Assembly (NCBI GenBank): GCA_030833305.1
Contig: JAURHL010000002.1
Coordinates: forward strand, 1 to 34,986
Length of the DNA: 34,986 bases
Direction of reading: 5' to 3'
DNA from: Acidimicrobiales bacterium
GTDB lineage: Bacteria; Actinomycetota; Acidimicrobiia; Acidimicrobiales; Ilumatobacteraceae
Part shown: one piece after another, positions 13,556 through 21,525 of the stretch
Position numbering within the stretch: position 1 is the stretch's first letter
Layout: each line of letters opens with the position of its first letter
Position numbers and translations under genes: made by a program
The notes under the pieces: model-generated
What the model saw: only the letters and a program-made list of their open reading frames with translations
Told to the model about the DNA's origin: nothing
Database searches by the model: none

Positions 13556-14590
13556 TCATCGTCGCGGGTCGACCAGAACCTTCGTCTCGGTCGAGGTTCC
13601 ACCGGCGAGATCGGCCAGGGCCGCGTCCAACCCGTCGAGGGACACCGTCGAAGAGTGCAACGGCTCGGTGCGGAATCGACCGTCGACGATCATTCCCATC
13701 ACCATGTCGAACTCCTCGTGGTTGTACGCCAGCGCCGAGGTCACGTCGATCTCCTTGATCAACCATGATCCCGGGGTGATCGGCGCGTCCTCTTCGGCGA
13801 GGCCGATGAGGCACATCGAACCGCCGCGTCGAGCCAGATCGACGGCCGACTGAACGGCGAAGGGACGACCGACGCATTCGTACACGATGTCGGCGCCGAG
13901 TCCGTGCGTCAGTTCCTTGACCAACGCGTCGGCGTCGGCGCCCGGCGCCACGCTGTGATGCGCCCCCAATTCGCGCGCCAGTTGTCGGCGACCCTCGTTC
14001 GGTTCGATCACGACCACCACACCCGCGCCCGCGGCGCGCACCCACTGCAGGGTTCCGAGTCCGATCGGCCCGGCACCCTGCACGACGGCCACGTCTCCGA
14101 GACGAATGCCGCTGCGACGGACGGCGTGGAAGGCCACCGTGGTCGGCTCGACCTGGGCCGCTTGTTCATCGGTCAGCGCGGAATGGGCCTTCACCACGCG
14201 CGACGCCTCGACCGGGATCCGCGACGCGAACCCACCGTGTGGCGGCGCACCCGGTTCACGTCCGAGCGCCGACAAGAACGACACCATGCAACGATCGGCT
14301 TGGCCGGCGCGGCACGGCGCGCATCGCCCACAGGCCGGCGCGATCGCCACCACCACCCGATCGCCTTCGCTCAGGCCCTTCACGTCGGCGCCCGTGGCCG
14401 AGATCGTTCCGGTCCATTCGTGTCCGCAAATCGCCGGGTTGTAGGGACGGCCGGACTGGTACGCGTGGATGTCGGTGCCGCAGATGCCGCAATACGCGAC
14501 GTCGACCACCACACCGGTGGTGCTCGGGGTGGGGTCGGCGAACTCGACCATCTCCAATTTGGACTTGCCGGTGATCAATGCCGCGAACAT
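13556..14590 (-). CDS. Zinc-dependent alcohol dehydrogenase (344 aa)
   Basis: Medium-chain dehydrogenase. The catalytic zinc ligands are C37 in CGICGTDIH and H57-E58 in CGHEWTG. The structural zinc is held by C87, C90, C93 and C101 (ACGRCAPCRAGQADRC). The Rossmann motif GAGPIGLG is in the middle, and the glutamate of VVIEPNE after strand two suggests NAD preference. Length is typical of threonine/butanediol/sorbitol-type dehydrogenases. The start at 14590 has GGGGGAGGG upstream; the next gene is divergent (ABM, 14664). Butanediol- or acetoin-type substrates would fit the acetoin-like complex at 30777, but this is only suggestive. Confidence 0.92.
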   Translation of the reverse strand: MFAALITGKSKLEMVEFADPTPSTTGVVVDVAYCGICGTDIHAYQSGRPYNPAICGHEWTGTISATGADVKGLSEGDRVVVAIAPACGRCAPCRAGQADRCMVSFLSALGREPGAPPHGGFASRIPVEASRVVKAHSALTDEQAAQVEPTTVAFHAVRRSGIRLGDVAVVQGAGPIGLGTLQWVRAAGAGVVVVIEPNEGRRQLARELGAHHSVAPGADADALVKELTHGLGADIVYECVGRPFAVQSAVDLARRGGSMCLIGLAEEDAPITPGSWLIKEIDVTSALAYNHEEFDMVMGMIVDGRFRTEPLHSSTVSLDGLDAALADLAGGTSTETKVLVDPRR

Positions 14591-14651
14591 GCGCCCTCCC
14601 CCGTCGAACCCTCCCGACACTACGACAACGATCCGGACCCGAACGAACGCC

Positions 14652-14657
14652 TACAGT
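14652..14657 (+). promoter_or_regulatory. -10 hexamer for leaderless ABM gene
   Basis: TACAGT, six bases (CGCTCC), then ATG at 14664, with no ribosome binding site. This is the clearest consensus-like member of the leaderless promoters in the window. Confidence 0.55.
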
Positions 14658-14663
14658 CGCTCC

Positions 14664-15011
14664 ATGAGCCTGATCGCCATCGAAGCCTCCATCACCCTGA
14701 ACGACGCCGCGGTGCGGGACGCCGCGGTCGCCGAATCCGCCAAGTACCAGAAGGCCACGCGTGACGAGGAGCCCGGTTGCCTGGTGTACTGCTTCGCCGC
14801 CGACCCCTGCGTGCCCGATCACATCCAGGTGTACGAGTTGTGGGCCGACGAGGAGTCATTGGCCGCGCACTTCGACCATCCCAACTACCACAACATGCGC
14901 GAGATGCTCGGTCGTTACGGATTGAAGTCGGCCGTCAGTCGCAAGTTGCGGATCGACAAGACGGCACCGGTGTACGGACCCGACTTCAAGGCCTCGGCGC
15001 GCTTCGACTGA
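14664..15011 (+). CDS. Antibiotic biosynthesis monooxygenase (ABM) domain protein, 115 aa
   Basis: Single ABM-fold domain: strand SLIAIEASITL, helix VRDAAVAESAKYQKATRDE, then EPGCLVYCFAADP, IQVYELWADEESLAAHFDHP and NYHNMREMLGRY. The pattern of GCL-Y-F plus YE-W-D-E-L-A-H is characteristic of the quinol monooxygenase/ABM group. Unlike the ABM gene at 3295 it has no C-terminal extension. It is monocistronic, divergent from the alcohol dehydrogenase and convergent with a CoA ligase 40 bases away. Starting at 14664 it would be leaderless. Cofactor-free oxidation or binding of an aromatic compound is the usual role; the specific role is unknown. Confidence 0.85.
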   Translation: MSLIAIEASITLNDAAVRDAAVAESAKYQKATRDEEPGCLVYCFAADPCVPDHIQVYELWADEESLAAHFDHPNYHNMREMLGRYGLKSAVSRKLRIDKTAPVYGPDFKASARFD

Positions 15012-15041
15012 CGTCACCCCGCGACGTCACCGTACGACCAC

Positions 15042-15064
15042 GGCCGCTGGATCACCCCGCGGCC
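15042..15064. terminator. Possible stem-loop between convergent ABM and CoA ligase genes
   Basis: GGCCGC, eleven bases, GCGGCC form a six-pair GC stem that reaches into the last codons of the CoA ligase. No T-run follows on either side. It could slow convergent transcription. Confidence 0.22.
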
Positions 15065-16686
15065 ACCGCCGCTTCCTTGGCCCAGCGGTAATCGGCCTTG
15101 CCCGACGGGCTGCGGTAGACGGCGTCGACGAACACCACGCGGCGCGGCGCTTTGTAGGTCGCGATCTCCGCCTTGATGTGATCGATCACCTCGGCCTCGG
15201 TGACCGTGGAGCCCGGTGCGCGCGACACCACGAGACACACGGTCTCGCCGTAACGCTCGTTCGGAAGTCCGACCGCGACGCAATCCAGCACCCCGACGTG
15301 ACTGCGCCCGGCCACCTCGACTTCCTCCGGGTACACCTTCTCCCCGCCGGTGTTGATGCAGACCGAACCCCGACCGCGCAGGTGCACGGTTCCGTCGGCG
15401 TCGATCTCGGCGTAGTCACCGGGAACCGTGTACCGCACTCCGTCGACGGTTCGGAACGTCTTGGCGGTCTTCTCGGCATCGCCGAAGTACCCGTCGGGCA
15501 TCGAACCCGACGCCGCCAGAACACCGGCCCGTCCGCTACCGAAGGGGATCTTCTCCCAGGTGTTCTCGTCGAGCAACACCGTGTTCGGCGTGGCCATGAA
15601 CTGCGCCGTGCTCACCGGATCCTGACCGGGCATGGTCATGGCCACGGCGAACGGTCCGCCTTCGGACGCGCCGATCATGTCGAGGATGAGCGCGTTGGAA
15701 GCCCTCTTCATCAGTGCACGCTTCATCTCGGCCGACAACGTGGCGCCGGTCGACACGATGCGACCGAGGCTCGACAGGTCGTAAGGAGTGCCCGCCGCCT
15801 CGGCGCGTTCGAGCTCTTCGACGATGGGACGAGCGAAGGCGTCGCCCACGATCGACAGCTGGGTCACCTTCTCGCGTTGAACGAGTCGCAACAGTTCCGA
15901 CGCGTCGAATCGTCGACCGGCGAGCAGTACCACGGTACCGCCCAACACGAACGTGGAGAACGCGAGGAACATCGCCGTGCCGTGCATCAAGGGTGGTGCC
16001 GTCATGTTGACGGGCCCGGAACCCTTCTCGTTCAGTTCGCGCGCCACGCGGGCGACCTCGTCGGGCGTCTCGGGAACCGGCAAGCCCATCGAGGCGTAAC
16101 CCGTGAAAGCCAGAGCGCCGAACAATCCGCTGTGGCTCCACACCACACCCTTGGGTAGTCCGGTGGTTCCACCCGTGTACAACAGCAACGAATCCGCTCC
16201 CGATCGAGCGATGGGAGCCATCGGTGAGGCCGCTTCGATGGCCGTGGCATAGTCGAGCGCTCCGTCCAGTCGATCGCCCGGCGTTCCGTCGGCCACCTCG
16301 ATCAACAACGTCAACTTGGGTAGCGAACGGCGTGCTTCCCCGACCACGTCACGGAACGCACCGTGGTAGACGAGGGCGCTGGCGCCGGAATCCGAGAGCA
16401 CGTGAACGATCTCGGGGGCGCGGTAGCGGTAGTTCACGTTCACCGTGCTGGCCCGCACCTTGAAACTGGCGTACGCCGACTCCAGGTACTCGGGACAGTT
16501 GTACATCAACTGGCCGACCTTGGCGTCGTGTCCCACACCGGCACCGTCGAGCACGCTCGCCAACCGCGCCGCGCGTGCGTCCAGATCGCGCCAGCGAATG
16601 CGGGTGTCCCCGATCACCACCGCCACGTGATCGGGCTGTCCGACGGCCAGTGCCTCCCAGAGCGTGGCCCAACTCTCGTTCAACAT
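15052..16686 (-). CDS. AMP-dependent acyl-CoA synthetase, FadD-type (544 aa)
   Basis: ANL acyl-CoA ligase with P-loop LLYTGGTTGLPKGVVWSH, the acceptor motif DMIGASEGGP, the hinge PGDYAEIDADGTVHLRGRGS, and C-terminal SPSGKADYRWAK with the catalytic lysine. The GGTTG form of the P-loop and the GKADY ending mark the branch that includes mycobacterial steroid/long-chain FadD enzymes. It is clearly a paralogue of the ligase at 18154-19779, with the same start (ML) and the same motifs. It lies only 3 bases after the Rieske gene, whose final codons include a GAGGG that can serve as ribosome binding site. It probably activates a carboxylic acid formed in the oxygenase pathway. Confidence 0.92.
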   Translation of the reverse strand: MLNESWATLWEALAVGQPDHVAVVIGDTRIRWRDLDARAARLASVLDGAGVGHDAKVGQLMYNCPEYLESAYASFKVRASTVNVNYRYRAPEIVHVLSDSGASALVYHGAFRDVVGEARRSLPKLTLLIEVADGTPGDRLDGALDYATAIEAASPMAPIARSGADSLLLYTGGTTGLPKGVVWSHSGLFGALAFTGYASMGLPVPETPDEVARVARELNEKGSGPVNMTAPPLMHGTAMFLAFSTFVLGGTVVLLAGRRFDASELLRLVQREKVTQLSIVGDAFARPIVEELERAEAAGTPYDLSSLGRIVSTGATLSAEMKRALMKRASNALILDMIGASEGGPFAVAMTMPGQDPVSTAQFMATPNTVLLDENTWEKIPFGSGRAGVLAASGSMPDGYFGDAEKTAKTFRTVDGVRYTVPGDYAEIDADGTVHLRGRGSVCINTGGEKVYPEEVEVAGRSHVGVLDCVAVGLPNERYGETVCLVVSRAPGSTVTEAEVIDHIKAEIATYKAPRRVVFVDAVYRSPSGKADYRWAKEAAVAAG

Positions 16687-16689
16687 GAC

Positions 16690-18135
16690 TCAGCCCTCGG
16701 GCACGAGGAACGGAGCGACGGTCGCCGTGTCCCGTCCGTCGGCCGCCAATCCCTCGAGAATGAACCGGTCGATGTGGCGGTGGATCAGACGCATGCGCGC
16801 CTCTTGGTACAAGCCGAAGGACACACCTTTCTTGGCGCGCTTGGCGGTCATCTTCAAACCGAGTTGAACCTTGGGAAGGTTCTCCATGTCCTGTTCGAAC
16901 ACGTCGGCCAGTCCACCCATGCCTTCGGCTTCCTTCCACGACTGTTCCAGACGCAGAACCTGCATCGGCGCGGGCTTGGGTCGCTCCTTGCCCTCGGGCA
17001 CCGGCATCATTCGCAACACGTCCATGTAACAGGTGTCCGCCGTCGGACCGGGACGCCAGCGATAGGTCAGGGACTGACCGACGCCGGCCCACGGGGCGAA
17101 CGCGGGAAACAGGTGATACAGGTGCGCGTCGAGAATCTCGGAGTCCGAGACCTGTGTCAGATCGACCTGGAACACCTGACCCATCACCGAACGGAAGACG
17201 TCGGCCACCACTTCCCGCGCGGTCTTTCCCTCGGGAACCTCCACAGAACCGCGCGACGCACGAGCGGAAAATGCCAGGTACGCGTCGGCCACTTGTTGTT
17301 CGCTCAACGAACCGAGGTGCGGACTCTGGATGCCGAAGCCGTTGACGAAACGGGTGACGTACGGGGAGTCGGGCCAGATGGAGTATTCGCTGTTGGCGTC
17401 GCCGGCGAACTCGAGGATCTGCGGATGCGTGGCGATCACGTGGTAACCCTCGGCGAAGGCCTCCATGACCACTTTCCAGTTGGCGGGCACTTCCTTCACC
17501 GCATGGAAGGCCTTGTAGCGCTTCTCCATGGCGAAGTCGCGTCCGAAATGTTCGATGAGCTTGCTGGCCACCTTCTCGAACGCCGGGGCCTCGGGATCGA
17601 GGTTCACGAACACGAAACCACACCACTCCGCCACCTGCACTTGCGGCAGACAGGAGTCCGCTTGGTTCCAGACTTGGGGAAAGTCCCACTCGGCGGGCAG
17701 TTCGACCAGATCGCCGTCGAGATCCCAACGCCACCCGTGGAACGGACAACGGAACGATGCGACACGACCGGACTCCGTGCGCAATTTCGTTCCGCGGTGC
17801 AGACACGAGTTGTGATACGCCTTGATCGAACCGTCTTTCGTGCGGGTGACGATCACCGACTGATCCGCGACGTCGTACACGACGTGATCACCGGGCTGAG
17901 CGAGTTCGTCGGCGGTGCAGGCCATCTGCCACGTGCGCGTCCAGAGGTACTCGTTCTCGAGCGCGGCGAACTCGTCGGAGGTGTACCGCACCTTGGGGAT
18001 GTCCACGCTCCCCTGCGGCACGTACGAGTGGTCCTTCAACGACTCCGGTACGGGTCGCGTGTCGGCCGCCAGGAGATCCTGGACGCTCGGTCCCGTGCTT
18101 CTCGCTTGTCCGATCTCCGGATCGATGGTGGTCAT
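16690..18135 (-). CDS. Rieske non-haem iron oxygenase alpha subunit (481 aa)
   Basis: Complete ring-hydroxylating-type oxygenase. The Rieske [2Fe-2S] ligands are C111-x-H113 (SCLHRG) and C130-x2-H133 (RCPFHGW), with 16 residues between. The catalytic iron ligands are H232 and H237 in EGYHVIATHPQ and probably D416 in FEQDMENL. N219-W-K precedes them as in all relatives. It is flanked on both sides by paralogous CoA ligases and follows the upstream one by 18 bases, with AGGGGGA before the ATG. Its closest relative in the window is the divergent Rieske at 19906. No ferredoxin or reductase gene lies in the window, so electrons must come from elsewhere. Confidence 0.95.
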   Translation of the reverse strand: MTTIDPEIGQARSTGPSVQDLLAADTRPVPESLKDHSYVPQGSVDIPKVRYTSDEFAALENEYLWTRTWQMACTADELAQPGDHVVYDVADQSVIVTRTKDGSIKAYHNSCLHRGTKLRTESGRVASFRCPFHGWRWDLDGDLVELPAEWDFPQVWNQADSCLPQVQVAEWCGFVFVNLDPEAPAFEKVASKLIEHFGRDFAMEKRYKAFHAVKEVPANWKVVMEAFAEGYHVIATHPQILEFAGDANSEYSIWPDSPYVTRFVNGFGIQSPHLGSLSEQQVADAYLAFSARASRGSVEVPEGKTAREVVADVFRSVMGQVFQVDLTQVSDSEILDAHLYHLFPAFAPWAGVGQSLTYRWRPGPTADTCYMDVLRMMPVPEGKERPKPAPMQVLRLEQSWKEAEGMGGLADVFEQDMENLPKVQLGLKMTAKRAKKGVSFGLYQEARMRLIHRHIDRFILEGLAADGRDTATVAPFLVPEG

Positions 18136-18153
18136 GTTTCCCCCTGTCGTCGC

Positions 18154-19779
18154 CTAGCTCGCGGCCTCGAACAACTTCTTGGCCGAGACGTAGTCGGCCT
18201 TGCCGTTCGGAGCCCGCGGAACAGTGGTCACGAAGACCAATTGCTTGGGCACTTTGTAACTGGACAACTTGGTCTTGGTGTGAGCGATCACCGCATCCGC
18301 ACCGGGTTCGGCCTGGCCCGGCGCCAGCGACGCCACGCCGACCACGCGCTGACCGTATTTCTCGTCGGCGACACCGAACACCAGGCAGTCGGCCACCGCC
18401 GGATGCGTCTTGACGGCCTCTTCCACCTCTTCGGGGAACACTTTCTCGCCGGCGGTGTTGATGCAGTTGGAGCCGCGGCCGAGCAACGTGATGGTCCCGT
18501 CGGCTTCGACGACGGCCATGTCGCCCGGGAAGCTGTAGCGAACACCACCCACCTCGCGGAACGTGCGGGCCGACTTCTCGGGATCCTTGTAGTACCCGAT
18601 CGGGATGCCGGGGCCGCTGACGCCCACCATTCCCTGTTCGCCGGATCCGGGTGCCACTTCCTTGCCCGTTTCGAGGTTGATGACCTTGGTCGTGGGCATC
18701 GCGCCGAACTTGGCCGTGGTGTTCACGTTGGCCTTGGTGGCCATCGTCTGGCCCATGCCGCCCTCGCTCGATCCCAGGATGTCCATCACCGCCGCACCCG
18801 GAATGAACTCGAACATCTCGGCCTTGACCTCGGCCGAGAACATCGCCCCGGTCGACACAATGGTCGTCACCGACGACGTGTCGAACGGACTGCCCGTGGC
18901 GGCCTGAGTGCGTAGCGCCTGCACCATCGGGCGAGCGAAAGCGTCACCCACGATCACGAGCGTGCTGATGCGATGCCGTTCGACCGCACGGAACAATTCG
19001 GCGGCGTCGAAACTGCGCCCCTCCAACAAGACCACCTTGCCGGCCACCAAGTGCGGCAACAGAGCGCCCAACCACACGCCCGTCCCGTGCATCAACGGGC
19101 AACACGGAACCGCGACCGGCTGGCCGAGCCCGTGAACCATCTTGGTCATCCCGGTCACCTCGGCGATGCTCTCCACCGGGGGCCGGCCCATCGGGGCCGT
19201 GTAGAAACCGAGGAAGCCGGCGGTGAAGTTGCCCATGGCGTACATCACTCCCTTGGGCATTCCCGTGGTGCCGCCGGTGTACAGCATGTAGAGGTCGTCG
19301 AGACCTCGTTCGATGCGCGGGGCCGGCGAGTTGGCGGCCAAGACCGCGTCCCAGGACGACGCCCCGGGCACATTCGCCGACGGACCGTCGGCGACCTCGA
19401 TCAACAACCGCAACTTCGGCAGTCGATCCTTGATGCGCGCGATGCGATCGCCGAGGCTCGCGTGGAAGACGACCGCCTCGCAGTCGGCGTTCTCGAGCAG
19501 GTAGAGAAGTTCGTCGTCCAGGTAGCGGTCGTTGACGTTGACCGGGGTGATGCGCTGCTTGAACGCGGCGAACTGCGTGATCAGGTACTCGGGACAGTTG
19601 TACAGGAACATGCCCACCTTGGACTCGCGCGACAGGCCGTTCGCCGACAACGCCGACGCCAGTCGGGCCGCGGCGTTCTCGTACTGCGACCACGTCAACT
19701 CGCGATCCCCGTACGCGATGGCGACGGCATCGGGAAATTCGTCGGCGTGCGCCTCGAAGATGTTCGGATACGTCAACAT
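18154..19779 (-). CDS. AMP-dependent acyl-CoA synthetase, FadD-type (541 aa)
   Basis: ANL acyl-CoA ligase with MLYTGGTTGMPKGVMYAMG (P-loop), DILGSSEGGMG, FPGDMAVVEADGTITLLGRGS (hinge) and APNGKADYVSAKK (catalytic lysine near the end). It is a paralogue of the ligase at 15052-16686; the pair brackets a Rieske oxygenase gene. Two ATGs are candidates. I choose 19779 because it aligns with the ML start of the paralogue and sits eight bases after GGGGG; 19785 adds two residues. A -10-like CATAAT lies upstream at 19814-19819. It heads the minus-strand operon ligase, Rieske, ligase, divergent from a second Rieske operon. The two ligases may act on different intermediates of one substrate. Confidence 0.92.
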   Translation of the reverse strand: MLTYPNIFEAHADEFPDAVAIAYGDRELTWSQYENAAARLASALSANGLSRESKVGMFLYNCPEYLITQFAAFKQRITPVNVNDRYLDDELLYLLENADCEAVVFHASLGDRIARIKDRLPKLRLLIEVADGPSANVPGASSWDAVLAANSPAPRIERGLDDLYMLYTGGTTGMPKGVMYAMGNFTAGFLGFYTAPMGRPPVESIAEVTGMTKMVHGLGQPVAVPCCPLMHGTGVWLGALLPHLVAGKVVLLEGRSFDAAELFRAVERHRISTLVIVGDAFARPMVQALRTQAATGSPFDTSSVTTIVSTGAMFSAEVKAEMFEFIPGAAVMDILGSSEGGMGQTMATKANVNTTAKFGAMPTTKVINLETGKEVAPGSGEQGMVGVSGPGIPIGYYKDPEKSARTFREVGGVRYSFPGDMAVVEADGTITLLGRGSNCINTAGEKVFPEEVEEAVKTHPAVADCLVFGVADEKYGQRVVGVASLAPGQAEPGADAVIAHTKTKLSSYKVPKQLVFVTTVPRAPNGKADYVSAKKLFEAAS

Positions 19780-19813
19780 GCCCATGTCCCCCTTGGTGCG
19801 AACCAGTCCCACC

Positions 19814-19819
19814 ATTATG
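19814..19819 (-). promoter_or_regulatory. -10 hexamer of the ligase-Rieske-ligase operon
   Basis: CATAAT on the minus strand, followed by GGT. A transcription start near 19807 would leave a short leader carrying the AAGGGGGA ribosome binding site. It mirrors the plus-strand element at 19894 (CATAATGG versus AATAATGG). Confidence 0.45.
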
Positions 19820-19893
19820 TTCGCTTCGCCGCTGTTCGCGTCCCCGCCTCCCATGCTGTCATCTGCGTAGTGGACGGAACTAACCCGACGGTC

Positions 19894-19899
19894 AATAAT
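19894..19899 (+). promoter_or_regulatory. -10 hexamer for leaderless Rieske operon
   Basis: AATAAT, six bases (GGCTCC), then ATG at 19906. There is no ribosome binding site, so the first gene of this operon is probably leaderless, while the downstream genes have strong ribosome binding sites. Confidence 0.5.
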
Positions 19900-19905
19900 G
19901 GCTCC

Positions 19906-21279
19906 ATGACCGCACTCGACCCGCGACCAGCACGTTCTCCCGGCGTCAGCTATCAGGACCTCCTGGACGCCGACACCCATCCGGTGCCCGATGTGTTGCG
20001 TCTGGAGTCCCCCCGTTTCCTCGGCGACGACGACATCCCGATCGAGCGCTACACCTCCCGCGAGTGGCACGAACTGGAAAAGGAGTACCTCTGGAAGCGG
20101 GTCTGGCAGTTCGCCTGCCGCGAGGATCACATTCCCGAGGCCGGCGACTACATCGTCTACGACATCGCGGGTCTGTCCTACATCGTGGTCCGACAGCCCG
20201 ATCTGTCGATCAAGGCCTACCCGAACGCGTGCCTGCACCGTGGCCGACGTCTGAAGGATTACGACGGTCACTGCTCGGAGATCCGTTGCCCGTTCCACGG
20301 CTTCGCCTGGGCGCTCGACGGGGCGTTGGCCGACGTTCCCGCCAAGTGGGACTTCCCCCACGTCGACGAACGACCCGACGACTTCCAATTGCCGGAGTGT
20401 CGCGTGGGCACCTGGGCCGGTTTCGTCTTCATCAACCCCGACCCCGACGCCGAACCCCTCGAGGATTTCCTCGGCGGCATTCGCGAGCAGTTCGACATCT
20501 GGAAACTCGAGGATCGTTACGTCGAGACGCACGTGACGCGGGTGATCCACGCCAATTGGAAGGTGGCCCAGGAAGCGTTCAGCGAGGCGTACCACGTGAA
20601 CGCCACGCACCCGCAGATTCTCTACTACCTCGCCGACACCAACTCGCAGGTCGACATCTGGGACGACTTCGCGCGCGTCATCACCGCCGGCCTCAGCACC
20701 AGCCCCTTGCTGTGGTACCCGGTCGACGAGAACACCATGATGCGTTCGATGCTCGACGTCCGCGAGGACCAAGAGAGCCCCATCCAGGTTCCCGAAGGTG
20801 GGTCGGCGCGAGCCATCGCGTCCCAAGCCTCGCGTGAACGTTGGCGACCGGCCGTCGGCGACCGGGTCGACACGATGAGTGATTCGGAGATGATGGACAG
20901 CATCGACTACACGGTGTTCCCGAACTTCCATCCCTGGGGAGCGTTCAACCGCATCGTGTACCGCTTCCGACCGAACGGCGACGATCACCGCTCGTCCATC
21001 ATGGAAGTGTTGTTCTTGTCGCCGTATTCGGGCCCCAAGCCACCGAACGCCACCATTCGACATCTCGCTCATGACGAGCCCTTCACCAACGAGCCCGGTC
21101 TCGGAATGCTCGCCAAGGTGTTCGAACAGGACGTGTTCAACATGTCGAAGGTCCAGCTCGGTCTGGAGACGACGCGCAAGCCCGGCATCACGTTGGCCAA
21201 CTACCAAGAGGCCAAGGTTCGCTGGTTGCATCAGCGACTCGGCGAGTTCATCGACGAGGGTCGAAAGGCGGCCGGCTGA
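19906..21279 (+). CDS. Rieske non-haem iron oxygenase alpha subunit (457 aa)
   Basis: Complete alpha subunit. The Rieske cluster ligands are C109-x-H111 and C128-x2-H131 (ACLHRG and RCPFHGF, 16 residues apart). The catalytic iron ligands are H230 and H235 in EAYHVNATHPQ and probably D409 in FEQDVFNM. It shares strong segments with the oxygenase at 16690 (SYQDLLDADT versus SVQDLLAADT, YLWKRVWQ versus YLWTRTWQ, FEQD...KVQLGL), so the two divergent genes are paralogues. Its stop overlaps the start of a 72-residue gene (TGATG). The operon continues with a kinase, its small partner and a ThuA-like protein. Substrate unknown; no reductase is encoded nearby. Confidence 0.95.
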   Translation: MTALDPRPARSPGVSYQDLLDADTHPVPDVLRLESPRFLGDDDIPIERYTSREWHELEKEYLWKRVWQFACREDHIPEAGDYIVYDIAGLSYIVVRQPDLSIKAYPNACLHRGRRLKDYDGHCSEIRCPFHGFAWALDGALADVPAKWDFPHVDERPDDFQLPECRVGTWAGFVFINPDPDAEPLEDFLGGIREQFDIWKLEDRYVETHVTRVIHANWKVAQEAFSEAYHVNATHPQILYYLADTNSQVDIWDDFARVITAGLSTSPLLWYPVDENTMMRSMLDVREDQESPIQVPEGGSARAIASQASRERWRPAVGDRVDTMSDSEMMDSIDYTVFPNFHPWGAFNRIVYRFRPNGDDHRSSIMEVLFLSPYSGPKPPNATIRHLAHDEPFTNEPGLGMLAKVFEQDVFNMSKVQLGLETTRKPGITLANYQEAKVRWLHQRLGEFIDEGRKAAG

Positions 21280-21497
21280 TGTTGGGCATCGTCCATCCCT
21301 TCTCCGGCGCCTTGTACGAACAGGACGGCCACGGGAACATCCGCGTCTCCAAGGACGGCAAGTGGGGCATCTTCCGCGTGAACGGACAGCACGTCGACGG
21401 CGAGATCCGCGAGTGTGATCCGCAACTGTGCGGTTGGGTCGGCGGACCGCAGGTGGCCAACCACCGGGTTTCGGCCAGCCCACGCGCCAAGCAATAA
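21279..21497 (+). CDS. Small unknown protein coupled to the Rieske gene (72 aa)
   Basis: I do not recognise this protein. The ATG at 21279 shares a base with the Rieske stop (TGATG), so its translation is coupled to the oxygenase. The sequence is glycine-rich with strand-like segments (LGIVHPFSGALYEQDGHGN, IRVSKDGKWGIFRVNG, GEIRECDPQLCGWVGG). It contains only two cysteines, spaced CDPQLC, too few for an iron-sulfur cluster of known type. There is no membrane segment or signal peptide. The coupling and size suggest an accessory or chaperone-like subunit of the Rieske oxygenase, but this is inference. Codon use matches the neighbours, and the frame is the natural continuation, so it is probably real. 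Confidence 0.7.
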   Translation: MLGIVHPFSGALYEQDGHGNIRVSKDGKWGIFRVNGQHVDGEIRECDPQLCGWVGGPQVANHRVSASPRAKQ

Positions 21498-21525
21498 TCG
21501 TCGCGTCGACCAACGAGGGGGAACA

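Noticed and set aside
15011..15031. ACGTCACC repeated twice at 13-base spacing
   Set aside because: Only two copies, overlapping a stop codon in GC-rich sequence; too short to separate from chance.
16363..18915. Long plus-strand open frame (850 codons) opposite the Rieske and ligase genes
   Set aside because: It lies wholly antisense to genes with clear catalytic motifs, and its translation is low-complexity and rich in Arg, His, Gly and Val, as expected of the reverse strand of GC-rich coding DNA. No family pattern is present.
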